Below, piece by piece: positions 1-8,987 of a stretch of 64,000 nucleotides of DNA. Source of the DNA: Desulfatibacillum alkenivorans DSM 16219 (lineage in GTDB: Bacteria; Desulfobacterota; Desulfobacteria; Desulfobacterales; Desulfatibacillaceae). The stretch lies in the NCBI RefSeq assembly GCF_900142135.1, contig NZ_FQZU01000022.1, positions 30,707 to 94,706 of the forward strand. The letters run 5' to 3'. Both the position numbers and the translations under genes were made by a program. The notes under the pieces were generated by a model. That model made no database searches and was not told the origin of the DNA. It worked only from the letters and a program-made list of their open reading frames with translations. The first letter of the stretch is position 1. Each line of letters opens with the position of its first letter.

Positions 1-301
1 TTTCCTGGCCGTATCCGGTGGTGTGGCATTGGTAGCATTCCTTGATTTCCTCGTCCGTCAGTCCGCCGTCGCCGTCATCTTCTCTCATTCGGTTGATGGA
101 CTCCCAGGATTTAGCTTTTCTGGAATTATTGGACCAGGATTCATAATGCTTTTTATGACAGTCGCTGCAAGCTTCCGACCCGATGTAGCCGCCCCCAACA
201 ATCCCCCCGTTTGCTCCGGCCATGGGCCAGAGCACCAAAAAAGCCATGGCGGTCCCCGCAACTGCTGCACCGGCTAATTTGGTGAACATCGAAATTTTCA
301 T
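1..301 (-). CDS. Multiheme c-type cytochrome, N-terminal part (cut by window edge)
   Basis: This is an exported electron-transfer haemoprotein; only its first 100 residues lie in the window and the frame is still open at base 1. Residues 1-30 form a signal peptide (MKIS start, hydrophobic core, AGA-type cleavage region). Two haem-attachment motifs are visible, CSDCH at residues 45-49 and CYQCH at 89-93. The spacing and the text between them resemble the cytochrome c554-like multihaem family, so more haems are expected beyond the window. The start codon overlaps the stop of the CheA gene by 4 bases (ATGA), so it is probably the last visible gene of that operon. Haem attachment and export are firm; the partner and exact family cannot be judged from a fragment. 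Confidence 0.85.
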   Translation of the reverse strand, partial: MKISMFTKLAGAAVAGTAMAFLVLWPMAGANGGIVGGGYIGSEACSDCHKKHYESWSNNSRKAKSWESINRMREDDGDGGLTDEEIKECYQCHTTGYGQE

Positions 302-2499
302 GCGTCGCTCCTTGCCGAAGATCTATTGAAAAACATTTCTTCCAAGGCAAACAGGTCCATGACCAAGGCCACCGAACCATCCCCCATAATCGTTGCGCCC
401 GAGATTCCGGCCACGCTTTTAAAGTTTGATTCCAGACTTTTAACAACCACCTGATGGGGGTCAAGCACTTTATCCACCAAGAGGCCAAAGCGCTGCCTGG
501 ACGTATCGATGAAGACCAGAATTGAGCCCCCGCCAACCCGGTCCTCACCGCAATCAATGCCGTACACCTTGGACAAGTGAACCACGGGGACGTACTCTCC
601 CCGGAAGGTGTAAAGCCTTTCCCCGGCGCCGAAAAACTTCACGTGAGCCGGGTCGTATTCCTGGGTTCCCACGACTCCCCATAAGGGAATCAGATAGGAC
701 CTGTCCTGGTCCTTAATGTGCAGGGCTTCCAGCAAAGCGAAGGTCAAAGGCAGGGACAGAGTAAACGTGGTTCCCTTGCCCTTTTCCGTTTCGATCTGCA
801 TGGTTCCGCCCAGTTGCTCCACTTCGTTCCTGACCACGTCCATGCCCACGCCTCTGCCGGAAAGGGCCGTAATGGCGCTGGCGGTTGAAAATCCGGGCTG
901 GCAAATAATATCCAGGACGTTGGAGTTGTCCACCGTTTCCCCTGGCAGGATGATCTCCCGCTCCACGGCCTGTTCGGCGATGCGGTCCAGGTCCAGCCCG
1001 CGGCCGTCGTCGCTGATGCGCACCAAAATCATGCCGCCTTTTTGAAAAGCCCGGAACTCGATGACGCCTTCCGGGGGTTTGCCTGCAGCTTCCCGCTCTT
1101 CCGGAGTTTCAATTCCGTGGTCCACGCAGTTGCGAACCAAGTGTTTCAAAGGATCGGTGATGTGTTCGATCACTTCCTTATCCAACTCAGTATCCACCCC
1201 GATCAGGGACACCCGCACCCTTTTTCCTTGTTCAAAAGCCGTATCCCGGGCGATGCGCTGAAACCGGCGGAAGGTTCCTTCCAGGGGAAACATGCGGACC
1301 TGGGCCACCCGCTCCTGAAACTCCCGATTGACTTTAAGCAGGTTTTCCAACTCCTGGTCCGCCTCTCCGCCGGAAAGCTCGGGCACGCTGCCGAAAAAAT
1401 TCTGGAGCCTGGAAAGGCCGATGCCGATTTCCTCCGCCAGGTTCACGAGGTGATTGATTTTTTCCACATCCACCCGAACGCTGGTTTTTCGGTAGGTTTG
1501 CCGGCTTTCCTCCTGCTGGCCGACGACCTGCTCCAACATGGAAGAATCGATCTTGCCTTCCTCCACCAGAATTTCGCCCAGGCGCTTCTGTTTGCCCAGG
1601 GCCACGTCCAGGTCGCCCTTGGTGATTGCGCCTCTTTCCAGGAGGACCTCCCCCAGGGGGCGCTCTCCTACGGCGATGTCCACCCCTTCCTTGTACCGGG
1701 CCGTAATGTCCTCAATGGAGATTTCATTATCGTCCCGGACGAACATGAAGACGTCCTCCATCTCTTCGAGGGAAGCCTTTGTCTTGGCCGTCAATCGCCA
1801 GGATATGTACAGATTGTATGGGTCGAAAGATTCATAATCAGGCAGCCGGGACATATCGGCCGTCACGTCCACAATGTCCGCCACCTCTTCCAGGCCCAAG
1901 AGCAGCAATATGGGATCCTGCCCCCATGAGAACAGGTCCTTACGGAATTTCAGTTCGATTTCATAATATCTTCGCCCGTCTGCGGCAGGGGCTTTGGCTG
2001 TTTTTTCCTTGGCCGCCTTAGGCGCCTTGGATGCAGGTTGAGGCGCCGGGGCCGACTGGGGCTTTGATTGAGACTCGGATCTGGATTCCTGTTCGGATTC
2101 GGATATCGCGTCCATGCCCAGAAAACGATTTAGCTGGGACTTTCTTGCATGGAGGACTTCCGGCTCGGCCTCGGGTTCGCCCCGCCCTCCCCTTTCCACC
2201 ATTTTTCTTAAAAAATCGATGTCTTCCAGCAGAAAAGACACCAAGGGCTTGGTAACGGTCAACTGCCCGCCCCTAACCCTTTCCAGGAGATTTTCCAGCA
2301 AATGCGAGTATTCGGACACCTTTGTGAAGCCCACCATGGCGGAACCGCTCTTCATGGTATGGATGGCTCGGAAAATTTCCTGCACTTCCCCGCCGGAGCC
2401 GGGATTATTTTCCAAACGCAACAGGCTTTCTTCGGCGGACCGCAACAGGTCGTCCGTCTCAGCAAAGAAAATCTGTAAAGTTTCGTCGGCCTCGTTCAT
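298..2499 (-). CDS. cheA: Chemotaxis-type histidine kinase CheA
   Basis: CheA autophosphorylates on an N-terminal histidine and passes the phosphate to CheY-like regulators. Domains in order: HPt (P1) with the phosphorylated His at about residue 47 (AIHTMKSGSAMVGF), an Ala/Pro/Lys-rich linker, a second small domain, a pair of LGE-type repeats around 285-335 (LGEVLLERG and LGEILVEEG) resembling the GspE/MshE N-terminal fold, dimerisation helices, HATPase (NCVDHGIE, DDGRGLD, GRGVGMDVV) and a C-terminal CheW-like domain. It is 733 residues long. The chosen ATG overlaps the CheY stop by 4 bases; an in-frame GTG 9 bases upstream is an alternative. No MCP receptor, CheR, CheB or separate CheW is visible nearby, so the output could be something other than flagellar taxis. 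Confidence 0.93.
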   Translation of the reverse strand: MNEADETLQIFFAETDDLLRSAEESLLRLENNPGSGGEVQEIFRAIHTMKSGSAMVGFTKVSEYSHLLENLLERVRGGQLTVTKPLVSFLLEDIDFLRKMVERGGRGEPEAEPEVLHARKSQLNRFLGMDAISESEQESRSESQSKPQSAPAPQPASKAPKAAKEKTAKAPAADGRRYYEIELKFRKDLFSWGQDPILLLLGLEEVADIVDVTADMSRLPDYESFDPYNLYISWRLTAKTKASLEEMEDVFMFVRDDNEISIEDITARYKEGVDIAVGERPLGEVLLERGAITKGDLDVALGKQKRLGEILVEEGKIDSSMLEQVVGQQEESRQTYRKTSVRVDVEKINHLVNLAEEIGIGLSRLQNFFGSVPELSGGEADQELENLLKVNREFQERVAQVRMFPLEGTFRRFQRIARDTAFEQGKRVRVSLIGVDTELDKEVIEHITDPLKHLVRNCVDHGIETPEEREAAGKPPEGVIEFRAFQKGGMILVRISDDGRGLDLDRIAEQAVEREIILPGETVDNSNVLDIICQPGFSTASAITALSGRGVGMDVVRNEVEQLGGTMQIETEKGKGTTFTLSLPLTFALLEALHIKDQDRSYLIPLWGVVGTQEYDPAHVKFFGAGERLYTFRGEYVPVVHLSKVYGIDCGEDRVGGGSILVFIDTSRQRFGLLVDKVLDPHQVVVKSLESNFKSVAGISGATIMGDGSVALVMDLFALEEMFFNRSSARSDA

Positions 2500-2879
2500 C
2501 TGGTCCACATGAGTTTTTTAATGGCCCACAACAGCTGTTCCGGGTGAAAAGGCTTGATCAGCCAGCCGGAGGCGCCGGCGGCCTTGCCTTTTTCTATCAT
2601 GTCCCTTTCGGATTCGGTGGTCAGCACCAATATGGGCAGGAATTTGAACTCGGTTTGCTTAACCTTGCCGATAAAAGTGATGCCGTCCATTTTAGGCATG
2701 TTGATATCCGTAAGGATCAGGGACGGAACGTTTCCCTCCCTGCGCATGGTGCTTAAAACTTCCAGGGCGTCCTCTCCATCCTCGGCCATGGCCACCTCGT
2801 AGCCTGCGTTGCGCAGGCAAAAGGAAACCGAAGACCTGATGGTGGGAGAGTCGTCTACTACCAGAATATGCTTTTGCAT
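2496..2879 (-). CDS. cheY: CheY-like single-domain response regulator
   Basis: A 127-residue receiver domain with no output domain. The acidic pocket D9/D10, phospho-acceptor D58 (ILTDINMPKMDG), T87/T88 and the conserved K109 (IKP) are all present, so it should be phosphorylatable. Its stop codon overlaps the start of CheA, the expected phosphodonor, which points to a dedicated kinase-regulator pair. A GGAG ribosome site sits just before the ATG. Confidence 0.92.
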   Translation of the reverse strand: MQKHILVVDDSPTIRSSVSFCLRNAGYEVAMAEDGEDALEVLSTMRREGNVPSLILTDINMPKMDGITFIGKVKQTEFKFLPILVLTTESERDMIEKGKAAGASGWLIKPFHPEQLLWAIKKLMWTR

Positions 2880-2988
2880 GGTTCTCCATCCTGGCGGCGC
2901 TGCAGCCGTCCGGCCCCGCCTGGCGGCTTGTGTGTGCTATGCGCTCAATCTTTCCGTGCGTGCAACCAAAAAGAAGCTTTTGGGCGTC

Positions 2989-3321
2989 CTATAGCAGATG
3001 GGCGGCCAGTCCGCTAATCCGCAGGATCTTTTCCATTTCGGGCGAAAGGCCTTCAATGACCAGCCCATGGGCGATTCCCATGCCCCGTTTAAAGGACGCC
3101 AGAAACTGCAATGACGCCGTATCGGCGAAGGCCAATTCGGAAAACGAAAGCGCCACCTTGCCGGATCGAATCGCGGAGGACTCCAGGAATTCCTTCAGGT
3201 AATCCAGGTCATGGATGGTCAGTTCGCCTTTGAGGACGTAAACGCCGTTCATGTCCTGGGACACGGAGAAATTTCTGGGAGCGGGCGCCTGATTGTCTTC
3301 CATTTGGTCTTCTTTTCCCAT
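2989..3321 (-). CDS. STAS-domain protein (anti-sigma antagonist-like or CheA accessory)
   Basis: A 110-residue STAS domain. STAS proteins bind partner kinases or anti-sigma factors, often under control of a phosphorylated Ser/Thr. The conserved helix start ADTASLQFL contains a candidate Thr/Ser pair in the position of the SpoIIAA phosphosite. It lies between the NUDIX gene (1 base upstream) and CheY (109 bases downstream). Small STAS proteins are common in alternative chemosensory clusters of deltaproteobacteria. No SpoIIE-type phosphatase or RsbW-type kinase gene is present here, so the partner is unknown. Confidence 0.8.
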   Translation of the reverse strand: MGKEDQMEDNQAPAPRNFSVSQDMNGVYVLKGELTIHDLDYLKEFLESSAIRSGKVALSFSELAFADTASLQFLASFKRGMGIAHGLVIEGLSPEMEKILRISGLAAHLL

Positions 3322-3322
3322 T

Positions 3323-4186
3323 TTACAGACAGGGCATCCACCTGCCGTTTTCCATTACGACCCGCGAGGGTTCGTCGGTACGGGGGGGCTGTTTGTACTC
3401 CGGGATGCTGTATTCCGGGTCATGGGGAAGCAGCAGGCCCATGACCTCCCCTTTTGCGAAAGGTTGAGGCAGAACAGGACGGATTTCCTGGTTTTCGCCG
3501 GCCGCCAGGATTTCGTCCGCGTTTTTTTTGCCGCATAAAGCCCACAAGTTCATGAACGTGGGCGGCATGAGGTTCAACCTGCCCTCCTGGTATTCCTCCA
3601 GACCCTTTTCCGGCCGGATCCACAAGCCCTGCGTCACCTCCCCTTCATCCGCCGCAGGCTCCTGCCCCTCGGGCAGCTTGGCCAGAAAAAATCGCGTATC
3701 CCATCTTTTTTTAATATGCTCCGGAGTAATCCAGCGCCTGTGAGGCGCCAGCCTGTCCGGGCGCAGGCGTAAATCCGTATCCTTGACCATTTGCGCCAGG
3801 GGAATTTCCCCTTTTCCCAGAGGGTTTCTGTACTTCCATAACGCACGGACACCCCCGGAGGGAAGGCCGGAGGCGAAAAGCACTCCGGATTCTTCAAAGG
3901 TTTCCCGAAGGGCGCAAAAATATAATCCCAACGCTTGGGCGCTTTCCCCCAAAAAGCCTTCCAGGCCCCTGGTTTCAGGCTGTTGCGCATAGAGGGTCAA
4001 ATCCGGGTCTGCGTCGTTTTTATCCACCACGCCTCCGGGAAAAACGTGAGCCCCGGCAAACGACCTGGCTGACGCGGTTCTGGAGACCAGGAAGACCTCC
4101 GGCCCCTGCTCGCCGTCCCGCACAAGGATGACCGTCGAAGCGTCCAGGACGCCTGTTTGTTTGCCGTTGGCCTGGGGTTGCGTCAT
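3323..4186 (-). CDS. NUDIX hydrolase, long NUDT19-like form
   Basis: Predicted to hydrolyse a nucleoside diphosphate linked to another group, possibly a CoA derivative. The Nudix box is split: GGVVDKNDAD near residue 52 and, after an insertion of about 40 residues, ALRETFEESGVLFA, which keeps the catalytic RExxEE-type residues. A long insertion inside the box and a total length of 287 residues are typical of the NUDT19-like group, whose characterised members act on CoA esters. The ATG overlaps the stop of the upstream 777-residue gene by 4 bases, so the two are translationally coupled. Substrate is inference from family only. Confidence 0.85.
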   Translation of the reverse strand: MTQPQANGKQTGVLDASTVILVRDGEQGPEVFLVSRTASARSFAGAHVFPGGVVDKNDADPDLTLYAQQPETRGLEGFLGESAQALGLYFCALRETFEESGVLFASGLPSGGVRALWKYRNPLGKGEIPLAQMVKDTDLRLRPDRLAPHRRWITPEHIKKRWDTRFFLAKLPEGQEPAADEGEVTQGLWIRPEKGLEEYQEGRLNLMPPTFMNLWALCGKKNADEILAAGENQEIRPVLPQPFAKGEVMGLLLPHDPEYSIPEYKQPPRTDEPSRVVMENGRWMPCL

Positions 4187-6516
4187 TTTACGGGCCCCTT
4201 ATTCCGGGTGACGGCGGACATGGAATCCTCCACCCACCCCATGGCCCTTCTCAACAATCCCTTAAAATGGGCTTCCCTGCTGATGGCGTAAAAGGAGGTT
4301 TCGCTGGAACGGAGCTCCTTAAGGAACACCAGGTCCGAGGTGGTTCCCACCCTCCCAATGGCGCGAATAATCACCTGAAAAATCTGCAGCAAACCAGAAA
4401 GCTGGTCATTGCTGTATTTAAGCCGCCACACGTCCGCGTCCGGGTTGCCGTACTCCCTGCCCGCGCTGCGCAGAACGGCGCGCGCGGTGGCCCCGCCCAC
4501 CAGGGAAAGAAGGATATACACCTCCCTCTCCAGGGTCAGGATGTACCTTGCCGGCATGGGATCCCTGGTTCCAAAGGGGTCCAGGGTGTCTTTCAAGGAC
4601 CGGTGGATGCTCCGAACCTTTCTGAAAAACGCGTCCTTGTTCTGCTCGATGAAATTATCGGCGAAGGCCACGGCCTGGGGGTCGAGCCCCTCCTTAACCC
4701 TGAGAACCTCCTCAGGAGTGATCTCGATGTCGTTATGGAGCTCCTTGTTGTATTTCCGCAGCAGCAAGGTGGACAGCATGAGCGCGTTCCGGTCGTAAAA
4801 GGTGACATTTTCCGGATCGTGGCAGAAATCCCTGAGCAGGACTTCCAGGCCCTGCTTGCGCATTTTCATGCGGTCAATGAGCAATTGCAGGGCGTTCAAA
4901 AAGGCGATGCGGTCGTGCCTGTCCATGATTTCCTTGAGATAATACCAAAGGAATTCAAAGACCTTTTTTTCGTGCCGGGAGAAAGCCGGAATGTTTCGCT
5001 CAAACTCCCTGCGTAAAAAACCGCCCATGGGGTCGAAGCATCCCCTGAGCAGGGTCACCAGGTCCTCGGCGTCCTTCACCGTGATGGAAAAGTCTCTGGC
5101 AATGGTTTGGAAATCAATGGTTTCAAACTCAATGGGGTTTTCCACCATTTTTTTGATTTTGTTCTTCGTGATGGAGCGCTGCGAAAAGAACGCCAACAGG
5201 TCCAACAACTTGTGATCCAGGGTGGCGGATATGGAGTCGTTTTCAAACAGGCTGGCGGCCACCATAACGTCCCCGGAAATGGTGATGCTGTAATACACCT
5301 CGTCGGGAACCAGATCCAGGCGGCTTTCCACGCTTCCCAGAATGTCTATAATCAGGGACTCCCCTTCCATGTCCAGATCGGCGGCCAGGCCGTTCTTTTG
5401 GGACATGCCGGTTTCCACGGCGTTGATCACGTCGGAGGCCAGGGCCAGCCGCTCGCCCAAAACATAGGCGTCCACCGAGCCGTAATCGTCTGCGTACAGG
5501 CTGTGCAGGGTCCGGGCGACCTTTTGCGGCTGCAGTCCGAACTCGCTTTGGATGATCCGGGTGAGTTTGGCCTTGAACCGGGAGACCGGCTCGGACGGGT
5601 GGTCCGTAATCAGCCAGCGCACGCTGTTCATTTCCACAGGCGGGCGCTTAAGCTGGGCTTTTAATTTTTTAAAGGCGAAAATGGTGTCATAAACGCCTGT
5701 AAACTGCTCCAAGGGATCGCCCTGCTTGGCCCTCGCCAGCATAACGCTGATTTTTTGCACCAGTTGGGTAAGCGCCTTTACCTTGACCCCGCTGTAGGCG
5801 GCCAGCAGGGAAAGGTTGGGGTCGGGCCGGCCTTTTTCGTCCTTAACGATGGGCGTGGGAGTCAGTTTGGGCGTATTTTCCTTTTCTCCGGGGCTTTTGG
5901 GAGCCTCGCCCGACTGAAGGGCCAAAGCGTACCAGTAGCCCGCCAAAAGCTCCAGGGAGTTGGAGACGTTCTTCCTGTCTTCATCAGTCCATTTGCCCAT
6001 GTGGACAACAAAGCCGCCCAAACCGATCTTGCCCAGATATTCAAAGGCTGTGGTGGCCTTGGAGGGCATATGGGAGGCCGTAACGCCCAGGCGCCTGGCC
6101 GTGTCTTGAATCTGGGGAAGGTCCAGGAACAGAGCGCCGTAACGCATAATAAAATCATAGCGCTTGGACGCGGACCCGGCCCCGGGAATGACCCGGCCCA
6201 GATATTTCAAAATCAGCCATTCTCCATGATCCGGCATGGTGGAAAGTTTGCGGAGATTCTCCATGATCCGGTTGATGGATTCTTTGGTTTTTTGCAGCGA
6301 GCCGGACTGGGCCGTCTGGATAAATGTGGTGAACTCAAAGGCGTAGTCCACCATAAGCAAGCGCCAGGCGTCCCGGCGTTTCTCCTCGTCGTGCAAAGCT
6401 TCCGCCAGTCCATTGGCCGCCTTGGCGGGAGAGATTTTATTCCCGGCGTCCACGCCGCCCAAATCGCGAAACAGCTGTTCCGCTTCATTGTCCAGAACGA
6501 TGTTTCTATCTATCAT
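4183..6516 (-). CDS. Large conserved-type protein of unknown function (777 aa)
   Basis: I do not recognise a family. The protein appears soluble (no signal peptide or membrane span) and largely alpha-helical, with a Pro/Lys-rich linker around residues 200-225 (ENTPKLTPTPIVKDEKG) between two helical halves. The start MIDRNIV was chosen because an AGGTG site precedes it; an upstream in-frame ATG at 6621 would add a Pro/Arg-rich stretch that looks non-coding. It is the first gene of the operon leading into NUDIX, STAS, CheY and CheA and is coupled to the NUDIX gene by a 4-base overlap. Repeated helical segments would suit a scaffold or HEAT-like protein, but this is speculation. Confidence 0.75.
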   Translation of the reverse strand: MIDRNIVLDNEAEQLFRDLGGVDAGNKISPAKAANGLAEALHDEEKRRDAWRLLMVDYAFEFTTFIQTAQSGSLQKTKESINRIMENLRKLSTMPDHGEWLILKYLGRVIPGAGSASKRYDFIMRYGALFLDLPQIQDTARRLGVTASHMPSKATTAFEYLGKIGLGGFVVHMGKWTDEDRKNVSNSLELLAGYWYALALQSGEAPKSPGEKENTPKLTPTPIVKDEKGRPDPNLSLLAAYSGVKVKALTQLVQKISVMLARAKQGDPLEQFTGVYDTIFAFKKLKAQLKRPPVEMNSVRWLITDHPSEPVSRFKAKLTRIIQSEFGLQPQKVARTLHSLYADDYGSVDAYVLGERLALASDVINAVETGMSQKNGLAADLDMEGESLIIDILGSVESRLDLVPDEVYYSITISGDVMVAASLFENDSISATLDHKLLDLLAFFSQRSITKNKIKKMVENPIEFETIDFQTIARDFSITVKDAEDLVTLLRGCFDPMGGFLRREFERNIPAFSRHEKKVFEFLWYYLKEIMDRHDRIAFLNALQLLIDRMKMRKQGLEVLLRDFCHDPENVTFYDRNALMLSTLLLRKYNKELHNDIEITPEEVLRVKEGLDPQAVAFADNFIEQNKDAFFRKVRSIHRSLKDTLDPFGTRDPMPARYILTLEREVYILLSLVGGATARAVLRSAGREYGNPDADVWRLKYSNDQLSGLLQIFQVIIRAIGRVGTTSDLVFLKELRSSETSFYAISREAHFKGLLRRAMGWVEDSMSAVTRNKGPVK

Positions 6517-6719
6517 GTATACGCACCTGGCGCGGCCTGCAAAGCCCCGCCTTTTTGGCGGTCCGGCGCAGATCCCCCGGCATGGGGGAGGCCTCGACCG
6601 CCTAACTAACGGAAATCCCAACGATTAGGATAGTATCACGACGGGCGCAATTGGTAAAGGCAAAAATGCCGCAAAAAAACGCAGTTTAATTACGGTTGAA
6701 GCACGGCTAGAACCAGCCT

Positions 6720-7910
6720 TTACAACCAGTCGTAGGCTGCTTTTACTATGGACAGGGCGTCTTCGTAACTCACGGCTTTGGGGTTGTACGTCACGGCCCC
6801 GTCGTTAAGCACGGCCGTGGCCGCCTCTTCCAGTTTGTCCAGGGGCACGCCCGCCTGTTTCAGGGTTATGGGCAGCCCGCAGGCTTTGTTCAGCCGGCGA
6901 TTCAGGTCGCGTACGGCTTCCACGGCCCGGGCCGGGCGGTCTTTTTTGGGAGTGTTGAAGTAAACGTCTTCTCCTGCCAGGGGCAGAAGCAGTTCTCCGT
7001 ACAGATCGCCGGTTTTATCCAAGTTGAACTCCATGCCGAAAGGCAGGAAAATGGTGTTCGCCACCCCGTGAGGCACATGGCATACGCCGCCCAATCCATG
7101 GGCCAGGGCGTGGACGACGCCCACCATGGCGTTGGAAAAGGCCGCGCCGGCCAGCAAAGATGCGTTGGCCATGGCGAAGCGGGCCGCCTTGTTGGAGCCT
7201 TTTTCCACGGCGGTGAGGAGGTTGTCCCGAATCAGGGCGATGGCTGCCGTCGCGTGGGCGTCGCTAAGGGGGTTCTTCTGGATGCAGGTATAGGCTTCCA
7301 CGGCGTGAGTCATGGCGTCCATGCCCGTGGCGGCTGTAATTTTAGGCGGCATGGTCAGGGTCATGCGGGGATCCAGAATCGCCACTTTGGGCAACAGGTG
7401 GTAGGAGGTGAAAGGCATTTTGATGCCTCTCTTGGTGTCGGCCACCACGGCCACCAGAGTAACCTCGGACCCGGTTCCCGCTGTTGTGGGAATGGCGATG
7501 AAAGGCTGCAGCTCTTTTTTAAGAACCTCGGCGCCCATGAGTTTGATGAGGTCGTCCACGTCTTCCGTCACCACGATGTTCACGGCCTTGGCCGTGTCTA
7601 TGGCCGATCCGCCGCCAAGCCCCACAATGGAATCGCACTTGTTTTTGCGATAGAGTTTGGCCACTTGGTTGACCACCTCCACCGAGGAGTCGGGGGGAGT
7701 GTCTTCGTAAACCGCCGCCAGCACCGCCTCCTGGCCGTGAAAGGCGTCAGCCACTATCTGCATGAGGCCCGCCCCCACAACGCCTTGATCCGTAACCACC
7801 AGAGGCCGTTTGGCGCCCAACTGCTCCAGCTCGTAGGGAAGATTGTCCACGGCCTTGTTTCCGGCCACTACTTTGACCGGATTATAATATTCGTAATAGG
7901 AAGGTATCAT
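6720..7910 (-). CDS. Iron-containing (group III) alcohol dehydrogenase
   Basis: NAD(P)-dependent interconversion of an alcohol and aldehyde using Fe(II). It is 396 residues long, the usual family size. The dinucleotide-binding GGGSAIDTAK motif is at 99-108. The metal ligands of the FucO-type site are visible: D198 and H202 (GMDAMTHAVEAYT), H267 and H281 (HALAHGLGGVCHVPHG). An AAGGAG ribosome site precedes the ATG. It follows the SCP2-like gene by 57 bases and lies near, but divergent from, an aldehyde oxidoreductase, so alcohol-aldehyde-acid interconversion is a plausible shared theme. The actual substrate cannot be told. Confidence 0.93.
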   Translation of the reverse strand: MIPSYYEYYNPVKVVAGNKAVDNLPYELEQLGAKRPLVVTDQGVVGAGLMQIVADAFHGQEAVLAAVYEDTPPDSSVEVVNQVAKLYRKNKCDSIVGLGGGSAIDTAKAVNIVVTEDVDDLIKLMGAEVLKKELQPFIAIPTTAGTGSEVTLVAVVADTKRGIKMPFTSYHLLPKVAILDPRMTLTMPPKITAATGMDAMTHAVEAYTCIQKNPLSDAHATAAIALIRDNLLTAVEKGSNKAARFAMANASLLAGAAFSNAMVGVVHALAHGLGGVCHVPHGVANTIFLPFGMEFNLDKTGDLYGELLLPLAGEDVYFNTPKKDRPARAVEAVRDLNRRLNKACGLPITLKQAGVPLDKLEEAATAVLNDGAVTYNPKAVSYEDALSIVKAAYDWL

Positions 7911-7967
7911 TTATCATGCTCCTTGATTTTTTAGTCGTTTTCCCGCCGCCCGGGGCGGCATAATTTT

Positions 7968-8522
7968 TTACCGGACAAGCCTTGCCAATTTTCCAAGCCC
8001 CACGGGCACGCCCACGCCCAGGATGGCCGCGCGGATTCCGGCCCGTTTCAGAGTCATGGGAGGCACTGATTTTAAAACATTTTTCGCAATAAATTTGGGA
8101 AACAAGTAGGCCTGGGCGATGTCCATGCAGCGGATGAGGCTCATGGCCTGGCTGGCGTCTCCTTTGAGGGAGACCCGATGCTCAGCAGAACCTTGCGGGG
8201 AGCCCATTTGTCCTGAAAAAATTAGAAAAGCCGACTCCAGGTTTTTGAAAAAAATGGTGAGATCCGCCTCCACCGGCGTTGACCCGGCGTAGCGCAAAAT
8301 CCCGTTTTCCTTTTTCAGCACCATGGTGGGGCCTTGGGAATGGACGTGAAGCATGATGGTCATGGGATCGTTCCATTTTGCGACCTCCGCGCGCGCGTCC
8401 TTGTCCAGGACCGCAGCAGCCTCCAGAGCGCGCCCCAAAAGAAAGAGGCCCGCCTGAATCATGAAGGTCTTCCCCCTCTTTTTTCGCGGTTTCCACCTGT
8501 GAGAAACCATGTTTTCATTCAT
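7968..8522 (-). CDS. SCP2-like lipid-binding protein
   Basis: A 184-residue soluble protein whose centre (about residues 50-150) reads as a sterol-carrier-protein-2-type domain: an amphipathic strand TIMLHVHSQGPTMVLKKENG, a middle segment VEADLTIFFKNLESAFLIFSGQ and an LKGDASQAMSLIRCM segment. Such domains bind fatty acyl chains or acyl-CoA. A clear AGGAG lies six bases before the chosen ATG. It is upstream of, and perhaps cotranscribed with, the Fe-alcohol dehydrogenase. A second, differently diverged SCP2-type protein is encoded at 23302-23862. The assignment rests on pattern resemblance and is moderate. Confidence 0.65.
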   Translation of the reverse strand: MNENMVSHRWKPRKKRGKTFMIQAGLFLLGRALEAAAVLDKDARAEVAKWNDPMTIMLHVHSQGPTMVLKKENGILRYAGSTPVEADLTIFFKNLESAFLIFSGQMGSPQGSAEHRVSLKGDASQAMSLIRCMDIAQAYLFPKFIAKNVLKSVPPMTLKRAGIRAAILGVGVPVGLGKLARLVR

Positions 8523-8987
8523 GACTAACTCCTGTTCTAGTAATTGTGAGGGTAGTATTGCGGCAGTCTGTCAAGGCCTTTAAAAACTCGCCGCCTGGAA
8601 AAAACTTCCCATGCACCATGCATGAATTTCCACCCGCCGTCAAGACAGAGATCAAGGGGGTCTTTTTTCCTGCCTAATCATTCCAAGGGATAGCCTGATA
8701 TTTCGTGATACAATTAGAATTTTTTGTATTCTTAATGGGTTTTGCAGGGCGATTTTTTTTCGCTTCCGGACGGGGAATAACCCTACGGAGCTATTGACCA
8801 CGGGTCATGTCTGTGTTAGGCATTTTTTAAGGTCGCTCGGGATAAACGCTCCAATCCCGAGCCGCGCACAATCCTTTCTTGATTTTACTTGCCGAAGGTA
8901 GTCATTTTTTTGTCTTACAGATTGTGCTTGCATGGACTTTTTTTCAACGGGGCCGGTAACAAATTTTTTACAGGGGGGGGAAGGATC
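8523..8987. other. Intergenic region between divergent SCP2-like and AOR genes
   Basis: About 465 bases with no credible gene; small ORFs here are compositional. It must hold the promoters of both divergent transcripts. An A/T-rich stretch around 8700-8745 contains the inverted repeat ATACAA (8708-8713) and TTGTAT (8724-8729) with a 10-base spacer, a possible operator, but short enough to be chance. The AOR gene has a G-rich ribosome site just before its ATG. Confidence 0.4.

Noticed and set aside
8708..8729. Inverted repeat ATACAA / TTGTAT as an operator upstream of AOR
   Set aside because: Six-base arms in an A/T-rich stretch are expected by chance, and no second copy was found near other genes.
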